From positions 62,001-126,000 of the forward strand of contig NZ_CP108678.1 in the NCBI RefSeq assembly GCF_035994945.1: a stretch of 64,000 bases of DNA, in the 5' to 3' direction. How positions within the stretch are numbered: position 1 is the stretch's first letter; each line of letters opens with the position of its first letter. Shown here piece after piece: positions 24,681 through 34,294 of this stretch. The notes beneath the pieces are model-generated. The model searched no databases, was not told where the DNA came from, and worked only from the letters and a program-made list of their open reading frames with translations. A program made the translations under genes and the position numbers. This stretch comes from Streptomyces sp. NBC_01216. GTDB taxonomy: Bacteria > Actinomycetota > Actinomycetes > Streptomycetales > Streptomycetaceae.

Positions 24681-26242
24681 CCGACACCCGGCCGGAGTCC
24701 CCGGCCACCGACTACACCGCCCTGTTCACCCAGGCCCTCGGCGAGCACCCCGCACCGGGTGCGCCGGCCCTTCGGCCGGTCCCTGCCCAGGTGTCGCCGG
24801 CCAGCGTGCCCAAGAGCGTCGTCGGCGTCCCCGATACGTCGACCCCGGTCACACTGCCGGTCGGTCACGAGGTGCTGGCCGAGCTGCGTTCCCGCGCCAG
24901 CATGAAGATCGGCGAGGCCGCGGGCGCCGACGCCTCCATGACCGAGGAGGACCGCCGGCAGCGCGGCCAGTCGATCATCGTGCAGGTCGTCTCGGAGTGG
25001 GCGACGAAGTACGCGGCCAGCGGCCAGGATCTGACCGCTCAGCAGGAGCGCGCTGTCCGCGAGGCCGTTTTCGACGAGCTGTTCCGCGCCGGCCGTCTCC
25101 AGCCGCTGCTGGACGACCGGCACGTCGAGAACATCATCATCTACGGCGACAAGGTCCGCGTGGACTACGCCGACCGCCCGACGCGGACCTGGGACCCGAT
25201 CGCGAAGACCGACCGCGATCTGATCAGCCTCATCAACCACCTCGCCCGGATGCAGGGGCAGGGCGAGCGCGCGCTGACGCCCGCCACCCCGAACCTGAAC
25301 CTCCGGCTGGCCGACGGCTCCCGCCTTGCGGCCTCGGCATACGTCACGCCAAGGCCGAGCATCGTCATCCGACGCCACCGCACCCGCAACCAAGGCCTGG
25401 ACGACCTGGTGCGCTGGGGCACGATCGACGCCTCGCTCGCACACTTCCTGAAGGCCGCAGTCAAGGGCCGCAAGAACGTCATCGTGGTCGGCTCCCAGGG
25501 CGTTGGAAAAACGTCTCTGCTGCGGGCCATGGCCCGTGAGATCCCGAGCAAGGAACGCGTGGGCACCCTGGAGTCGGAGTACGAGCTCTACCTCCACGAG
25601 GACCCCGACGGTCCGGAAGTCGTCGCCTACGAGGGGCGCGAGTCCAACGGCGAGCGCGGTCCGGACGGCAAGCTCCAGGGCGAGCTGACCCTGTCCGACC
25701 TGTTCCCGCAGCTGCTGCGTATGTCGCTGCGGCGCGTGATCGTCGGCGAGGTCCGCTCGAAGGAAGTCGTGCCGATGCTGCACGCCATGAACGAGGGCGA
25801 GGGCGGGTCGATGGCCACGCTCCACGCCCGCAGCCCGCAGCTGTCGATCGAGCGTCTGGCCACCCTGTGTCTGGAGGCCGGCATCGGCATGACCGAGGCC
25901 CTGGCCTACCGGCTCATCGCCCAGGCCGTCGACCTCGTCGTGTATGTGCGCCTGGTCGACGAGACCGAACTCGTGGGACCTGGCGGCCAGCACGGACGCA
26001 AGCACCGCTTCGTGTCCCACGTCATGGAGATCACCGGCATCGGTGAGGGCGGCCGACCCTCGCACCAGATGGTCTTCGCCCCGCGCGAGCAGGACGGACG
26101 GCGCGAGCCGCGGGCCGTGCCGCACGGCAACATTTCCCAGGCCTGCCTGGATGACCTGGTGCGGGCCGGGCTGGACCGCAGCATCCTGCAGCGGCCGTGG
26201 GGCAGCTGGGGCGCGCCGCTGGAGACGGTGGTGCCGCTGTGA
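24677..26242 (+). CDS. TadA/CpaF secretion ATPase (521 aa)
   Basis: ATGA overlap with the tadZ-like gene. A variable N-terminus of about 110 residues precedes the CpaF core: LRLADGSRLAA, Walker A GSQGVGKTS (about 272-280), an Asp box region, Walker B RVIVGEV and the His box MATLHARSP (about 380). This hexameric ATPase powers pilus assembly or retraction. All key motifs are intact, so it should be active. Confidence 0.9.
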   Translation: MTDTRPESPATDYTALFTQALGEHPAPGAPALRPVPAQVSPASVPKSVVGVPDTSTPVTLPVGHEVLAELRSRASMKIGEAAGADASMTEEDRRQRGQSIIVQVVSEWATKYAASGQDLTAQQERAVREAVFDELFRAGRLQPLLDDRHVENIIIYGDKVRVDYADRPTRTWDPIAKTDRDLISLINHLARMQGQGERALTPATPNLNLRLADGSRLAASAYVTPRPSIVIRRHRTRNQGLDDLVRWGTIDASLAHFLKAAVKGRKNVIVVGSQGVGKTSLLRAMAREIPSKERVGTLESEYELYLHEDPDGPEVVAYEGRESNGERGPDGKLQGELTLSDLFPQLLRMSLRRVIVGEVRSKEVVPMLHAMNEGEGGSMATLHARSPQLSIERLATLCLEAGIGMTEALAYRLIAQAVDLVVYVRLVDETELVGPGGQHGRKHRFVSHVMEITGIGEGGRPSHQMVFAPREQDGRREPRAVPHGNISQACLDDLVRAGLDRSILQRPWGSWGAPLETVVPL

Positions 26243-27168
26243 CGCTCACCCTCAGCTCTCTGCTCGCTGCGTTCGGCGGGCTGGCCGCCGTCGGTGGTCT
26301 CGTCCTGGCAGTTGCCGGGGGCGTCGGCTGGGCGCCGTCGGCCACGGTGCGGCGCCGCAGCCGTCTGGAGCGCAAGGTCCGTGCGCTGTTCGTCAAGGAC
26401 GCCCGCACTCCTACCTCCTGGTGGGCGCGGGGCCAGGCCCGGATGGCCGGAGCCGTTGTGGCGGGCCTGGGCGTGTGGCTGTTCACCGGCTGGCTGACCG
26501 GTGGGCTCGTCACGGTCGCTGTCGTGCTCGGTCTGCCGTGGCTGCTCAACACCTCCGGCAGCGGCAAGTCGCAGATCGACAAGCTCGAAGCGATCGAGGA
26601 GTGGGTGCGGCGCATGTCCGACATTCACACCGTCGGCGTGAGCCTGGAGGCCACCATCCAGCGCAGCCTGGAGACCGTCCCGAAGGCGATCCGCGAGGAG
26701 GTCCAGCTTCTCGTCTCGCGGCAGCAGGCCGGCTGGGTGCCTCAGGACGCCTACCGGGCCTTCGCCGACGACCTCAACGACGCCATGGTCGACGAGGTCG
26801 TCGCCCTGCTGATCCTGCACGTCGAGGACCGCGGTAGCGGCCTGAGCAAGGCCATGCGCGAGCTCGCCGACGCTCTTCAACACGAGGTCCTCGCGCGCCG
26901 CGAGGTCGAAGCCGACCGGCAGAAGCCGCGCACCAACGACCGCTGGGTGACCATTTTCTGCCTCGGGATCTTCGGCATCACGGCGTTCTCCGGCAGCTAC
27001 GTCGAGCCCTACAACACCCTCACTGGGCAGTTCGTCCTCGTCTTCGTGGCGGTCGCGTTCGTCCTGGTCAAGATCTGGATGCGTCGCATGGCGATTCTCG
27101 AGCCCGCGCCCCGGTTCCTGTCCCCTGCCGACCGCTCCGGCGGCCAGATCACCGAGGAGGCGTCGTGA
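26239..27168 (+). CDS. TadB-like inner membrane platform protein (309 aa)
   Basis: GTGA overlap. Two N-terminal hydrophobic segments and two near the C-terminus flank a T2SSF-type domain with IEEWVRRMSDIHTVG and VALLILHVEDRGSGL. Works with TadA as the platform. Order matches classical tadABC. Confidence 0.85.
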   Translation: MTLTLSSLLAAFGGLAAVGGLVLAVAGGVGWAPSATVRRRSRLERKVRALFVKDARTPTSWWARGQARMAGAVVAGLGVWLFTGWLTGGLVTVAVVLGLPWLLNTSGSGKSQIDKLEAIEEWVRRMSDIHTVGVSLEATIQRSLETVPKAIREEVQLLVSRQQAGWVPQDAYRAFADDLNDAMVDEVVALLILHVEDRGSGLSKAMRELADALQHEVLARREVEADRQKPRTNDRWVTIFCLGIFGITAFSGSYVEPYNTLTGQFVLVFVAVAFVLVKIWMRRMAILEPAPRFLSPADRSGGQITEEAS

Positions 27169-28064
27169 TCTTCTCCCCGTACGCCGTCGTCGGCGGCGCC
27201 GTCGCGGGCCTGGGCCTGGTGATCGCCGCGCGCGGCATCCTGCCCGGCCGGCCCGACCTCGGCGACGTCCTGTCCCGGATGGATGCCACCCGGCTGGAGA
27301 ACCTGGACCGCAACCGCGCCAGCCAGCCCAACACGCTGATGGAGAAGGCGGGCGCGCTCCTGCTGCGCACCGCCGGAGAAGGTACCCTGCGCCTGCCCCG
27401 CCAGCAGCTGGAACTCGTGGGCCGCTCCCCCGCCGCCCACCTGGGCCGCAAGATCGGCCTCGCCCTCTACGGACTGCTGCTGCCCGTCCTGGCGGTGAGC
27501 CTGGCCAACCTGGCCGGCTACCCGTTCCCCTTCGCGGTCCCGGCGATCGCCGGCCTCGGTCTCGCGGTCGTCTTCTGGCTCCTGCCCGACCTCCAGCTCA
27601 AGCAGCAGGCGGTGGAGGCGAAGGAGGACTTCCGGCACGCGGTCAAGGCATACCTCAGGCTCGTCCAGCTGGAGCGTGCCGCGGACGCGGCCCCCACCCA
27701 GGCCCTGAAGAAGGCCGCCGAGGTCGGCGAGGGCTGGGTCTTCGCGAAGATCCGCGACACCATCACCCGCGCCGAGCTGGAAGGCATCAGCCCGTGGGAG
27801 GGCCTCAAGCGCCTGTCCATCGAGCTCGACGTCCCCGAACTCGGCGCACCGGCCGACATCATCGCGATCGCCGGCGAGGAGGGCGCGGCCGTCGGCGACA
27901 CCCTCGGCGCGCAGGCCAAGTCGCTCTCCGGCGCCCTGGTCACCTCCGCGAAGGCCCAGGCGAACATGGCCAGCGAAAAGATGGTCATGCCCGTCGCGAT
28001 GCTCGTCCTGATCATGACCGTCTACATCGGCTACCCCGCACTCTCGCGGATCATGGCCAGCTAA
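27165..28064 (+). CDS. TadC-like inner membrane platform protein (299 aa)
   Basis: GTGA overlap. Membrane segments at the N-terminus, around 105-145 and at the C-terminus (MPVAMLVLIMTVYIGYP), with the T2SSF middle: LRLVQLERAADAAP and ISPWEGLKRL. Partner of the TadB-like protein. Confidence 0.85.
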   Translation: MIFSPYAVVGGAVAGLGLVIAARGILPGRPDLGDVLSRMDATRLENLDRNRASQPNTLMEKAGALLLRTAGEGTLRLPRQQLELVGRSPAAHLGRKIGLALYGLLLPVLAVSLANLAGYPFPFAVPAIAGLGLAVVFWLLPDLQLKQQAVEAKEDFRHAVKAYLRLVQLERAADAAPTQALKKAAEVGEGWVFAKIRDTITRAELEGISPWEGLKRLSIELDVPELGAPADIIAIAGEEGAAVGDTLGAQAKSLSGALVTSAKAQANMASEKMVMPVAMLVLIMTVYIGYPALSRIMAS

Positions 28065-28091
28065 CTCCCGCACAAGACAAGGAATCTCACG

Positions 28092-28289
28092 ATGGGAACT
28101 GACCCCAACTTCGCGTTCATCAAGGCCTTCTTCGGGGCCCAGGTCGACCGGCTGCGCAACGCACGCGACGACCGCGGCGCCATATCCATCGAGACGATGA
28201 TGATCGTGGCGGGCCTCGTGGTCGTCGCCGCCATCGCCGCCGGCGTCATCCTCACCAAGGTCAACGAGAAGGCGAAAGAGATCAAGTGA
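28092..28289 (+). CDS. Flp-type pilin-like small protein (65 aa)
   Basis: A charged leader ends at DDRGAISIETMMIV; the Gly before AISIE and the Glu at +5 form a type IV prepilin site, followed by a hydrophobic helix VVAAIAAGVIL. This is the probable major pilin. No prepilin peptidase (TadV) gene is in the window, so processing would rely on one elsewhere. Confidence 0.75.
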   Translation: MGTDPNFAFIKAFFGAQVDRLRNARDDRGAISIETMMIVAGLVVVAAIAAGVILTKVNEKAKEIK

Positions 28290-28708
28290 CACGCCTCCGC
28301 AGGGCTGTCGGCCGTTGGTCCCGCGCGTTCGCCGAGCGCGACGCGCGGGACCGCGGAGCCGTCTCCCTGGAGATGCTGATCGTCTTCCCCGTCGTGCTGC
28401 TGGTGATCCTGCTGGTCGTGCACGTCGGGCTGTGGTGGCATGCCCGCAATGTGGCGATGTCGGCCGCCCAGCTGGGTGTGGAGTCGGCCCGCGTTCGCGG
28501 GGCATCCGCCGGCACCGGTACCGCCGAGGCCCGCGACTTCCTCTCCCGAGCCGGCGGCAGCATCTCCGGCCTGTCGGTCAGCGGCAGCAAGGGTGCGACG
28601 GTGCGTGTCCGGGTCACCGGCTACGTCGACACGATGATCCCCGGCCTCAAGCTCAAGATCGACCAGCACGCGGACGCGGCCACCGAGCGCATCACGGAGG
28701 CCCGGTGA
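28286..28708 (+). CDS. TadE-like minor pilin (140 aa)
   Basis: GTGA overlap. The leader ends at RDRGAVSLEMLIVFPVV, a TadE-type prepilin site and helix, followed by a C-terminal beta-rich domain. Likely a pseudopilin of the Tad machine. Confidence 0.8.
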   Translation: MTRLRRAVGRWSRAFAERDARDRGAVSLEMLIVFPVVLLVILLVVHVGLWWHARNVAMSAAQLGVESARVRGASAGTGTAEARDFLSRAGGSISGLSVSGSKGATVRVRVTGYVDTMIPGLKLKIDQHADAATERITEAR

Positions 28709-29142
28709 CCATCACCCGACGGCTCAAGGACGACCGCGGCGCGCTGTCGCTGGAGGCGGTCATCCTGTTCCCCGTCCTCATCCTGGTGCTGCTGCTGGTC
28801 GTCGCGTTCGGCCGCATCGGGTCCGCCGGCAACGCGGTCGACACCGCCGCCCGCAACGCCGCGCGCGCCGCCTCGCTGGAACGCAGCGGCGGCTCGGCCA
28901 GCAACGCGGGGTCGCAGGTGGCGCGCAGCGTCCTGGGCCAGCAGGGGCTGGAGTGCACCTCCACATCCGTGTCCATCTCCACGGGCGGGTTCTCCGCCGC
29001 GATCGGCGAGCCGGCCTCGACCACGGCCACGGTGACGTGCACGGTCCGGCTCTCCGACATCGGACTGCCCGGCTTGCCCGGTTCCAAGACTCTGACCAGC
29101 AGCTTTACCTCGTCGATCGACTCCTACCGCCAGCGCGGCTGA
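28705..29142 (+). CDS. TadE/TadF-like pseudopilin (145 aa)
   Basis: GTGA overlap. Leader and helix DDRGALSLEAVILFPVL, then a domain with two cysteines (LECTSTSV, VTCTVRL) that could form a disulphide. Paralogous in form to the preceding gene. Confidence 0.8.
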   Translation: MTITRRLKDDRGALSLEAVILFPVLILVLLLVVAFGRIGSAGNAVDTAARNAARAASLERSGGSASNAGSQVARSVLGQQGLECTSTSVSISTGGFSAAIGEPASTTATVTCTVRLSDIGLPGLPGSKTLTSSFTSSIDSYRQRG

Positions 29143-29154
29143 CAGGACCACCGC

Positions 29155-29598
29155 ATGACTCCCGCCCGACCCCCTCTCGTCGCCCGGATCCGCCGCGCCC
29201 TGCGCGACGGCCACGACCGCGGCGCGATGAGCCTGTTCGTCCTCGTCACCGTCGTGGCGCTCTTCCTCGTGGCCGCCCTGGTCTACGACGGCGCCGGCAG
29301 GCTCCGGGCGCTCACCCACGCCGAGGGCGTCGCCCATGAGGCGGCGCGGGCCGGCGGGCAGGCCGTCGACGCGGGCAAGGCGATCTCCGGCCAAGGCATC
29401 ACCGTCGACCGCAACGCGGCTGTTGCCGCCGCGCGCACCTACCTCAGCCGCGCGGGAGTCAGCGGCACGGTGAGCGTGAGCGAGGACGGCGCGTCCCTGG
29501 AAGTGGACGTGACGGGGTCGTATCGGGCCGTGTTCCTCGGCGGGGCCAGCGGCACGGTCACCGGCCACGGCAGCGCCAATCTCGTCTACCGGGGGTGA
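29155..29598 (+). CDS. TadG-like pseudopilin (147 aa)
   Basis: Leader and helix HDRGAMSLFVLVTVVALF lack the Glu at +5 found in its neighbours, as in TadG-like proteins that remain membrane anchored. The rest is a beta-rich extracellular domain (VSVSEDGASLEVDVTG). GTGA overlap with the next gene. Confidence 0.75.
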   Translation: MTPARPPLVARIRRALRDGHDRGAMSLFVLVTVVALFLVAALVYDGAGRLRALTHAEGVAHEAARAGGQAVDAGKAISGQGITVDRNAAVAAARTYLSRAGVSGTVSVSEDGASLEVDVTGSYRAVFLGGASGTVTGHGSANLVYRG

Positions 29599-32500
29599 CG
29601 GTCATGAACAACCGCAGCATCGCATCCAGGCTCGTCCGCGCGCTCTTCGCCCTGGTAGCTCTGATCGCCCTCCTGGTCGGCGTGCCCGCCGTCCTGCTCG
29701 GCATCGGAGTCCTACCCGACCATCTCCCGGGCTTCGACGAGATCACCACGGCGCTCACCAGCCCCGACTCCGGTCAGCTGTTCCTGGGTGCCGTCACCCT
29801 CATCGGCTGGTACGGCTACCTCAGCTTCGTGATCTCGGTCGTCCTGGAGACGGGCGCCGCGCTGCGCCACGTCCGGGCGCCGCGGATCCGCATGCTGGGC
29901 GGGTCCCAGCAGCTCGCCGGCGCGCTCGTCGGCGGCATCCTCGTGCTGCTGCCGACGGGTACCGCGATGGCCACGCCCGCCAGCGCTGCCCCTGCCACCG
30001 TGGCCACGGCCAGCGCGGTCGCCGACACCCACGCCACGGCGGCCCCCGCGGCCAAGGCCTCCTCTGCTTCTTCGGCCTGGGACGGCCCCGTCCACCATGT
30101 GCAGGACGGCGACACCCTCTGGGACATCGCGGAGAAGCGCCTGGGTGCCGGCATCGAGTGGCACCGGATCATCGACGTCAACGCCGGCGTACACCAAGCG
30201 GACGGCTCCCTCGTCACCGCCGACACCACCGTCCTGCAACCGGGCTGGATCCTGCGGCTTCCCGCGGATGCCTCGCCGATCCCGACCGCCGATCAGGGCG
30301 GAACCCAGGCGCAGACTGCCGGATCCAAGGCCGCGGCCGAAACCCACACCGTGCGCGCGGGCGAGACCCTCACCGGCATCGCCCAGGACGAGCTCGGTGA
30401 CGCCGATGCCTACCCGAAGATCGTCGAGGCGAACAAGGGCGTGGAGCAGGCCGACGGGCGTACCCTCGGCGACCCCGACGAGATCTACCCCGGCTGGAAG
30501 CTGCAGCTCCCCACCACAGCCGGCGCCGACCACAGCGACCCGAGCAACTCGAAGCCGGAAGAGGCGCAGCCGCCGCACGAGCAGTCCGCCGAGCAGGGCA
30601 AGGACGAGGCGCGGCCCGGCGCAGAGCAGACGCAGCCGCCCGCCCAGGACAAGCCGGGCCCGGAGGCCGAGCAGGGCGGGAAGGGCGACACAGCCCAGAC
30701 CCCCGGTGGCCTGGGCGCGGATAAGGACCGGCCGGGCGGTGGGCTGCCGACTGCCCGTCCGGACGCCCCGGCCGAGCAGTCCCAGACCCCCGTCGCAACA
30801 CCGTCCGACGATGCCGACGACTCCTCCGTCGCGTCGGTGGCCTTGGCCGCCACCAGCCTGTTCGCCGCCGCCGTCCTGGGTGTCCTCGGCGGTCGGCGCG
30901 CGCTCCAGCAGCGCCGCCGGCGCCCGCGGCGGCGCATCCCGATGCCGCAGCAGGCCACTGCCACGGCCGACCTGGAGAAGCAGCTGCGGGTCGCCTCCGA
31001 CCCCGAGGGCCTCGACCTGGTCGACTTCGCCCTGCGCACCCTGGCGGCCAACTGCGCCAAGGCCGGGCAGCCGCTCCCGCCGCTGGAGGCCGTCCGCGTC
31101 ACCGCCAAGGGCCTGGAGCTGTACCTGTCGGCGCCGACCCCGCAGATCGCGCCGTTCACCGAGATGGAGGAAGGCCCGGACCGCTGGTGGTGCCCGGCCC
31201 GCGGCGCCCAGCTCCTGGACGAGGACCAGGCCCGCGACACCATGCCCCCTTACCCGGCGCTCGTCAGCCTCGGGGAGACCACCGACGGCGAACCGGTGCT
31301 CGTCAACCTCGAGTCCGTCGGCGCGCTGCGCCTGACCGGCACCGGCGCCGACATCCGCGCCGTCATGCTGGGCATAGCCGTTGAGCTGGCGTCCTCCGGC
31401 CTTTCCGACGACACCACGCTGCTCCTGGCCGGCCTCGGTGAGGAGCTCGCCGGCGTCTTCCCCATCCGTGTCGAGTACCAGGAGGATCTGGCGCAGGCCC
31501 TGCCGGAGCTGCGCGCCCACGACGCCCTGCAGCGCCGGGCTCTGGAAGCAGGCGACCTCGACGATCTCGCTCAGGCCCGCCTGTCCGAGGACGGCGGCGA
31601 CACCTGGATCCCCAAGGTGCTGATCGCCCCCACCGCGCCCAGCGGCGACGAGGCGGAGGCCCTGGCCGATCTGCTGTCCTCACGGCCCCGCACCGCGACC
31701 GCGATCGTCACCGAGGCCGGTGACGAACTCGAGGTCGCCGGCGCGTGGACGCTTCCGGCAGCGCCCGGCAGTCTGGTGCAGCTGCCCGGCCTGGATCTGA
31801 CCGTCACCCTGCAGAGGCTGGAGGAGGAGGCGTACCTGCCGCTGATTCAGCTGCTGACCACGGCTGCCCGCACCGACGACGTCGCCGCCCCCGCCTGGAC
31901 CCACGCGCCCGACGGCACCGCCGTGGTGAACGGCCCGAGCCCGGTCCCGCAGCGGGGCGACTCCGCCCTCGCGCAGGACACAACGGAGCCCGACGCCGAC
32001 GACGAGGGCACCGAGGTGGAGGATGCCGACGGGCAGCAGCCCGCAGCGCCGCCGGTCGCCCCGATCGTGCGTGCGGTCAGCTCGGTCAGCTTCGCCTCCG
32101 TCACCGCAGTGCCCGATCTCGGCCTCGGCGCCCTGGCTCCCTCGGTCACCGGCGCGGGCGGCAGCGACCTCGTGGAGGAGCTCGAAGCCGAAACCGCACA
32201 GGAGGGGGAGGCGTTGCCCAAGGAGCTCTTCGACGAGACGCTCCAGGAGGTTCTCGACGAACGCGACACGGAGGACCCCGAGGAGGAGGCGACGGCCGAG
32301 CCGCAGGAGCCCGAGGACCTGGACGAGCTCGCCGGCGAACAGCCGCAGGAGGAATCCGCCCTCGCCCCGGCCGCCCTCGGACGTCCGGAGGCCCGCCCGG
32401 CCAATCCCGCAGCCGCGGCCCCCGCACGGCCGGCCGCCCGGGTCACCGCTGTCACCTCTGGCGTGCTGGCCGCTCTGAACACACCGCCGGACCCGCCGTC

Positions 32501-33263
32501 CGCCCCGCAGATCCGCGTCCTTGGACCCGTCGACGTGATCAGCACCCTCGGCAAGGTCGAGTCGTACCGCCGCAACGCGCTGACCGAAATCGCTGCCTGG
32601 CTCGTCCTGCACCCGGGCAAGTCCCGCCACGAGCTCGACGAGGCGATCTGGCCCGGCCAGCGGATACTCGCCGACACCCGCAACACGGCGATCTCCAAGC
32701 TGCGGGCCTGGCTCGGCCGTGACCCGCTCCTTGCAGCCGACGATCCCTCCGGCGCCTACCTGCCGACGATCAGGGGCGGCGTCTACCGTTTCAACGACCA
32801 GGTCACCAGCGACTGGCAGGAGTTCCAGGCGTATTACCGGGAAGGGATGCACTACTCCGGCACGGAGGCCGACACCGCGCTGGCCAACGCGCTGGCGCTC
32901 GTCCGCGGCCGCCCGTTCAGCGACATCAACCAGTCCAAGTACGCCTGGGCCGAGTACGACATCCAGGAGATGATCTCGGCCGTGGTCGACGTCTCGCACG
33001 AGCTCGCCACCCGGCGCATGGCGGTACGCGACTACCGTGCCGCGCTCGCAGCGGCCTCCCGGGGACTGGTCTGCGACACGATGAGCGAGCTCCTCTACCG
33101 GGACCTGTTCACCGTCTACAGCGAGACCGGTGACCGCCAGGGGATGGAGCGGACGGCTCATCAGCTGACGCGCATCGAAATCGAAAGCGGGTCCGATTCC
33201 GCGCCCGAGACGGTGGCCCTGATCAATGCGCTGTTGGACGCGAACCGCATCGCGTCCGCCTGA
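29595..33263 (+). CDS. Large LysM-BTAD membrane protein ending the Tad operon (1,222 aa)
   Basis: GTGA overlap with the TadG-like gene; an ATG at 29604 is an alternative start. Three N-terminal membrane segments (to about residue 130) are followed by two LysM domains near 163-215 (VQDGDTLWDIAEKRLG) and 250-305 (VRAGETLTGIAQ), an acidic linker, another membrane segment near 411-437, a long acidic cytosolic region, and from about 970 a winged-helix plus bacterial transcriptional activator (BTAD) domain (VLGPVDVISTL, ALTEIAAWLVLHPG, LLYRDLFTVYSETGD). It could link peptidoglycan sensing to regulation of the pilus. The architecture is known in actinobacterial Tad loci. A strong terminator follows. 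Confidence 0.82.
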   Translation: MTVMNNRSIASRLVRALFALVALIALLVGVPAVLLGIGVLPDHLPGFDEITTALTSPDSGQLFLGAVTLIGWYGYLSFVISVVLETGAALRHVRAPRIRMLGGSQQLAGALVGGILVLLPTGTAMATPASAAPATVATASAVADTHATAAPAAKASSASSAWDGPVHHVQDGDTLWDIAEKRLGAGIEWHRIIDVNAGVHQADGSLVTADTTVLQPGWILRLPADASPIPTADQGGTQAQTAGSKAAAETHTVRAGETLTGIAQDELGDADAYPKIVEANKGVEQADGRTLGDPDEIYPGWKLQLPTTAGADHSDPSNSKPEEAQPPHEQSAEQGKDEARPGAEQTQPPAQDKPGPEAEQGGKGDTAQTPGGLGADKDRPGGGLPTARPDAPAEQSQTPVATPSDDADDSSVASVALAATSLFAAAVLGVLGGRRALQQRRRRPRRRIPMPQQATATADLEKQLRVASDPEGLDLVDFALRTLAANCAKAGQPLPPLEAVRVTAKGLELYLSAPTPQIAPFTEMEEGPDRWWCPARGAQLLDEDQARDTMPPYPALVSLGETTDGEPVLVNLESVGALRLTGTGADIRAVMLGIAVELASSGLSDDTTLLLAGLGEELAGVFPIRVEYQEDLAQALPELRAHDALQRRALEAGDLDDLAQARLSEDGGDTWIPKVLIAPTAPSGDEAEALADLLSSRPRTATAIVTEAGDELEVAGAWTLPAAPGSLVQLPGLDLTVTLQRLEEEAYLPLIQLLTTAARTDDVAAPAWTHAPDGTAVVNGPSPVPQRGDSALAQDTTEPDADDEGTEVEDADGQQPAAPPVAPIVRAVSSVSFASVTAVPDLGLGALAPSVTGAGGSDLVEELEAETAQEGEALPKELFDETLQEVLDERDTEDPEEEATAEPQEPEDLDELAGEQPQEESALAPAALGRPEARPANPAAAAPARPAARVTAVTSGVLAALNTPPDPPSAPQIRVLGPVDVISTLGKVESYRRNALTEIAAWLVLHPGKSRHELDEAIWPGQRILADTRNTAISKLRAWLGRDPLLAADDPSGAYLPTIRGGVYRFNDQVTSDWQEFQAYYREGMHYSGTEADTALANALALVRGRPFSDINQSKYAWAEYDIQEMISAVVDVSHELATRRMAVRDYRAALAAASRGLVCDTMSELLYRDLFTVYSETGDRQGMERTAHQLTRIEIESGSDSAPETVALINALLDANRIASA

Positions 33264-33277
33264 CCGGGCATGCGAAA

Positions 33278-33317
33278 GGGGCCTGTCCGCACCGGACTTC
33301 CGGTACGGACAGGCCCC
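33278..33317. terminator. Bidirectional terminator between convergent genes
   Basis: A long hairpin: 12-bp outer stem GGGGCCTGTCCG and an inner ACCGG/CCGGT stem, placed between the end of the Tad operon and the end of the leftward 33339-33992 gene. Confidence 0.75.
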
Positions 33318-33338
33318 CGACGTTTCGACCCGCTTCGT

Positions 33339-33992
33339 TCAGCCGTCGGCCGCGAGGCCGAGCGCGGCCACCAGGGCCTGTTCGAGGAGGGGCAGGAAGT
33401 CCTCTTGGCAGGTCCCGAGCGTGAGAGGCCGCTCGGACGGAGTGACCAGGTCCCAGCCGTGAGGCTGGAGACGAACCACGAGACAGGGCTTCGGAAACTG
33501 GTCGCCGAAGCGCATCGGCCCGGTCCGGGGCGCCATGACGAGCACGTGCAGACCGGCCAGCGGCACGCCCTGCGATCGCACGGCGCGCACCGCCGCACCG
33601 ATGCGGTCAAGCTCCCGGGCCACCGCCGCTGTCTCTTCCGGGGTGGACGAGCGCTCCACCCGCCAGCCGATGTTGACGGGATCCTTGCCGGGCCTGAAGT
33701 CCGGCCAGCTCAGAGAGGGATGCACGCTCTGCATCCACGCGCCCATCGCGGTCCGTGCATGGCGCTCGTCCCGTCCGCGGCCTCGCTCCGACCACCAGCC
33801 GAGAACGCCCTCCGCTCCCCCGGCTGCCAGAGCCGCGGCACTCTGGGCCGCCACGACCCGCTCTTCCAAATCCGTGACCTCGCGCTCCAGGGCCGTCACC
33901 CGGCCGCGCACGGTCTCGAGCTCGGCGCGCGCGGTGGCGAGTCGCTCACCAAGGCGCACCGGGTCGTCGATCGTGCCCGTTGGACCAGCCAT
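33339..33992 (-). CDS. Unknown protein with N-terminal coiled coil (217 aa)
   Basis: ATG at 33992 with AAGAGG upstream. Residues 12-50 form a clear heptad coiled coil (LATARAELETVRGRV, LEREVTDLEERV), followed by a globular part with SLSWPDFRPGKDP and PRTGPMRFGDQFP. Function unknown. Its promoter is the leftward copy of the shared module at 34161-34189, so it belongs to that regulon. Confidence 0.7.
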   Translation of the reverse strand: MAGPTGTIDDPVRLGERLATARAELETVRGRVTALEREVTDLEERVVAAQSAAALAAGGAEGVLGWWSERGRGRDERHARTAMGAWMQSVHPSLSWPDFRPGKDPVNIGWRVERSSTPEETAAVARELDRIGAAVRAVRSQGVPLAGLHVLVMAPRTGPMRFGDQFPKPCLVVRLQPHGWDLVTPSERPLTLGTCQEDFLPLLEQALVAALGLAADG

Positions 33993-34160
33993 CTGCTACT
34001 GCCTCTTCTCTTGAGTCGGGTGCCAGCACCTCCTGACGCAGAGCACTGGACCCGGTCGCATTTCGTCCGGATTCCGGGCTCGGCGCGGACTGTTCACCAG
34101 GAAGGCCATGCCGGTCGGCCTCTGCTCGGCGGGTGGGGCCCCAGGCAGGGCGACAACTCA

Positions 34161-34189
34161 ACACTAGATCAACTCCTAGAGTTAAGAAA
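34161..34189 (-). promoter_or_regulatory. Shared promoter-operator module, copy 6 (leftward)
   Basis: Read on the minus strand: -35 TTTCTT (34189-34184), 17-bp spacer starting with the perfect dyad AACTC-TAG-GAGTT, -10 TAGTGT (34166-34161). It drives the 33992 gene. Confidence 0.75.
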
Positions 34190-34294
34190 TCCCCTTGTTT
34201 CTGCTGCATCTACGAGAAGAGCCGGGCCGAATGGAGGCGCCGTCGACGCCGCCCGGCCGTGGATGCGCGTCGCCGCTCTGGGAGGATCGGCGGC

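Noticed and set aside
34155..34183. Rightward promoter at operator copy 6 for the 34295 gene
   Set aside because: A TAGAGT hexamer exists but the -35 position (AACTCA) does not fit; only the leftward promoter is supported.
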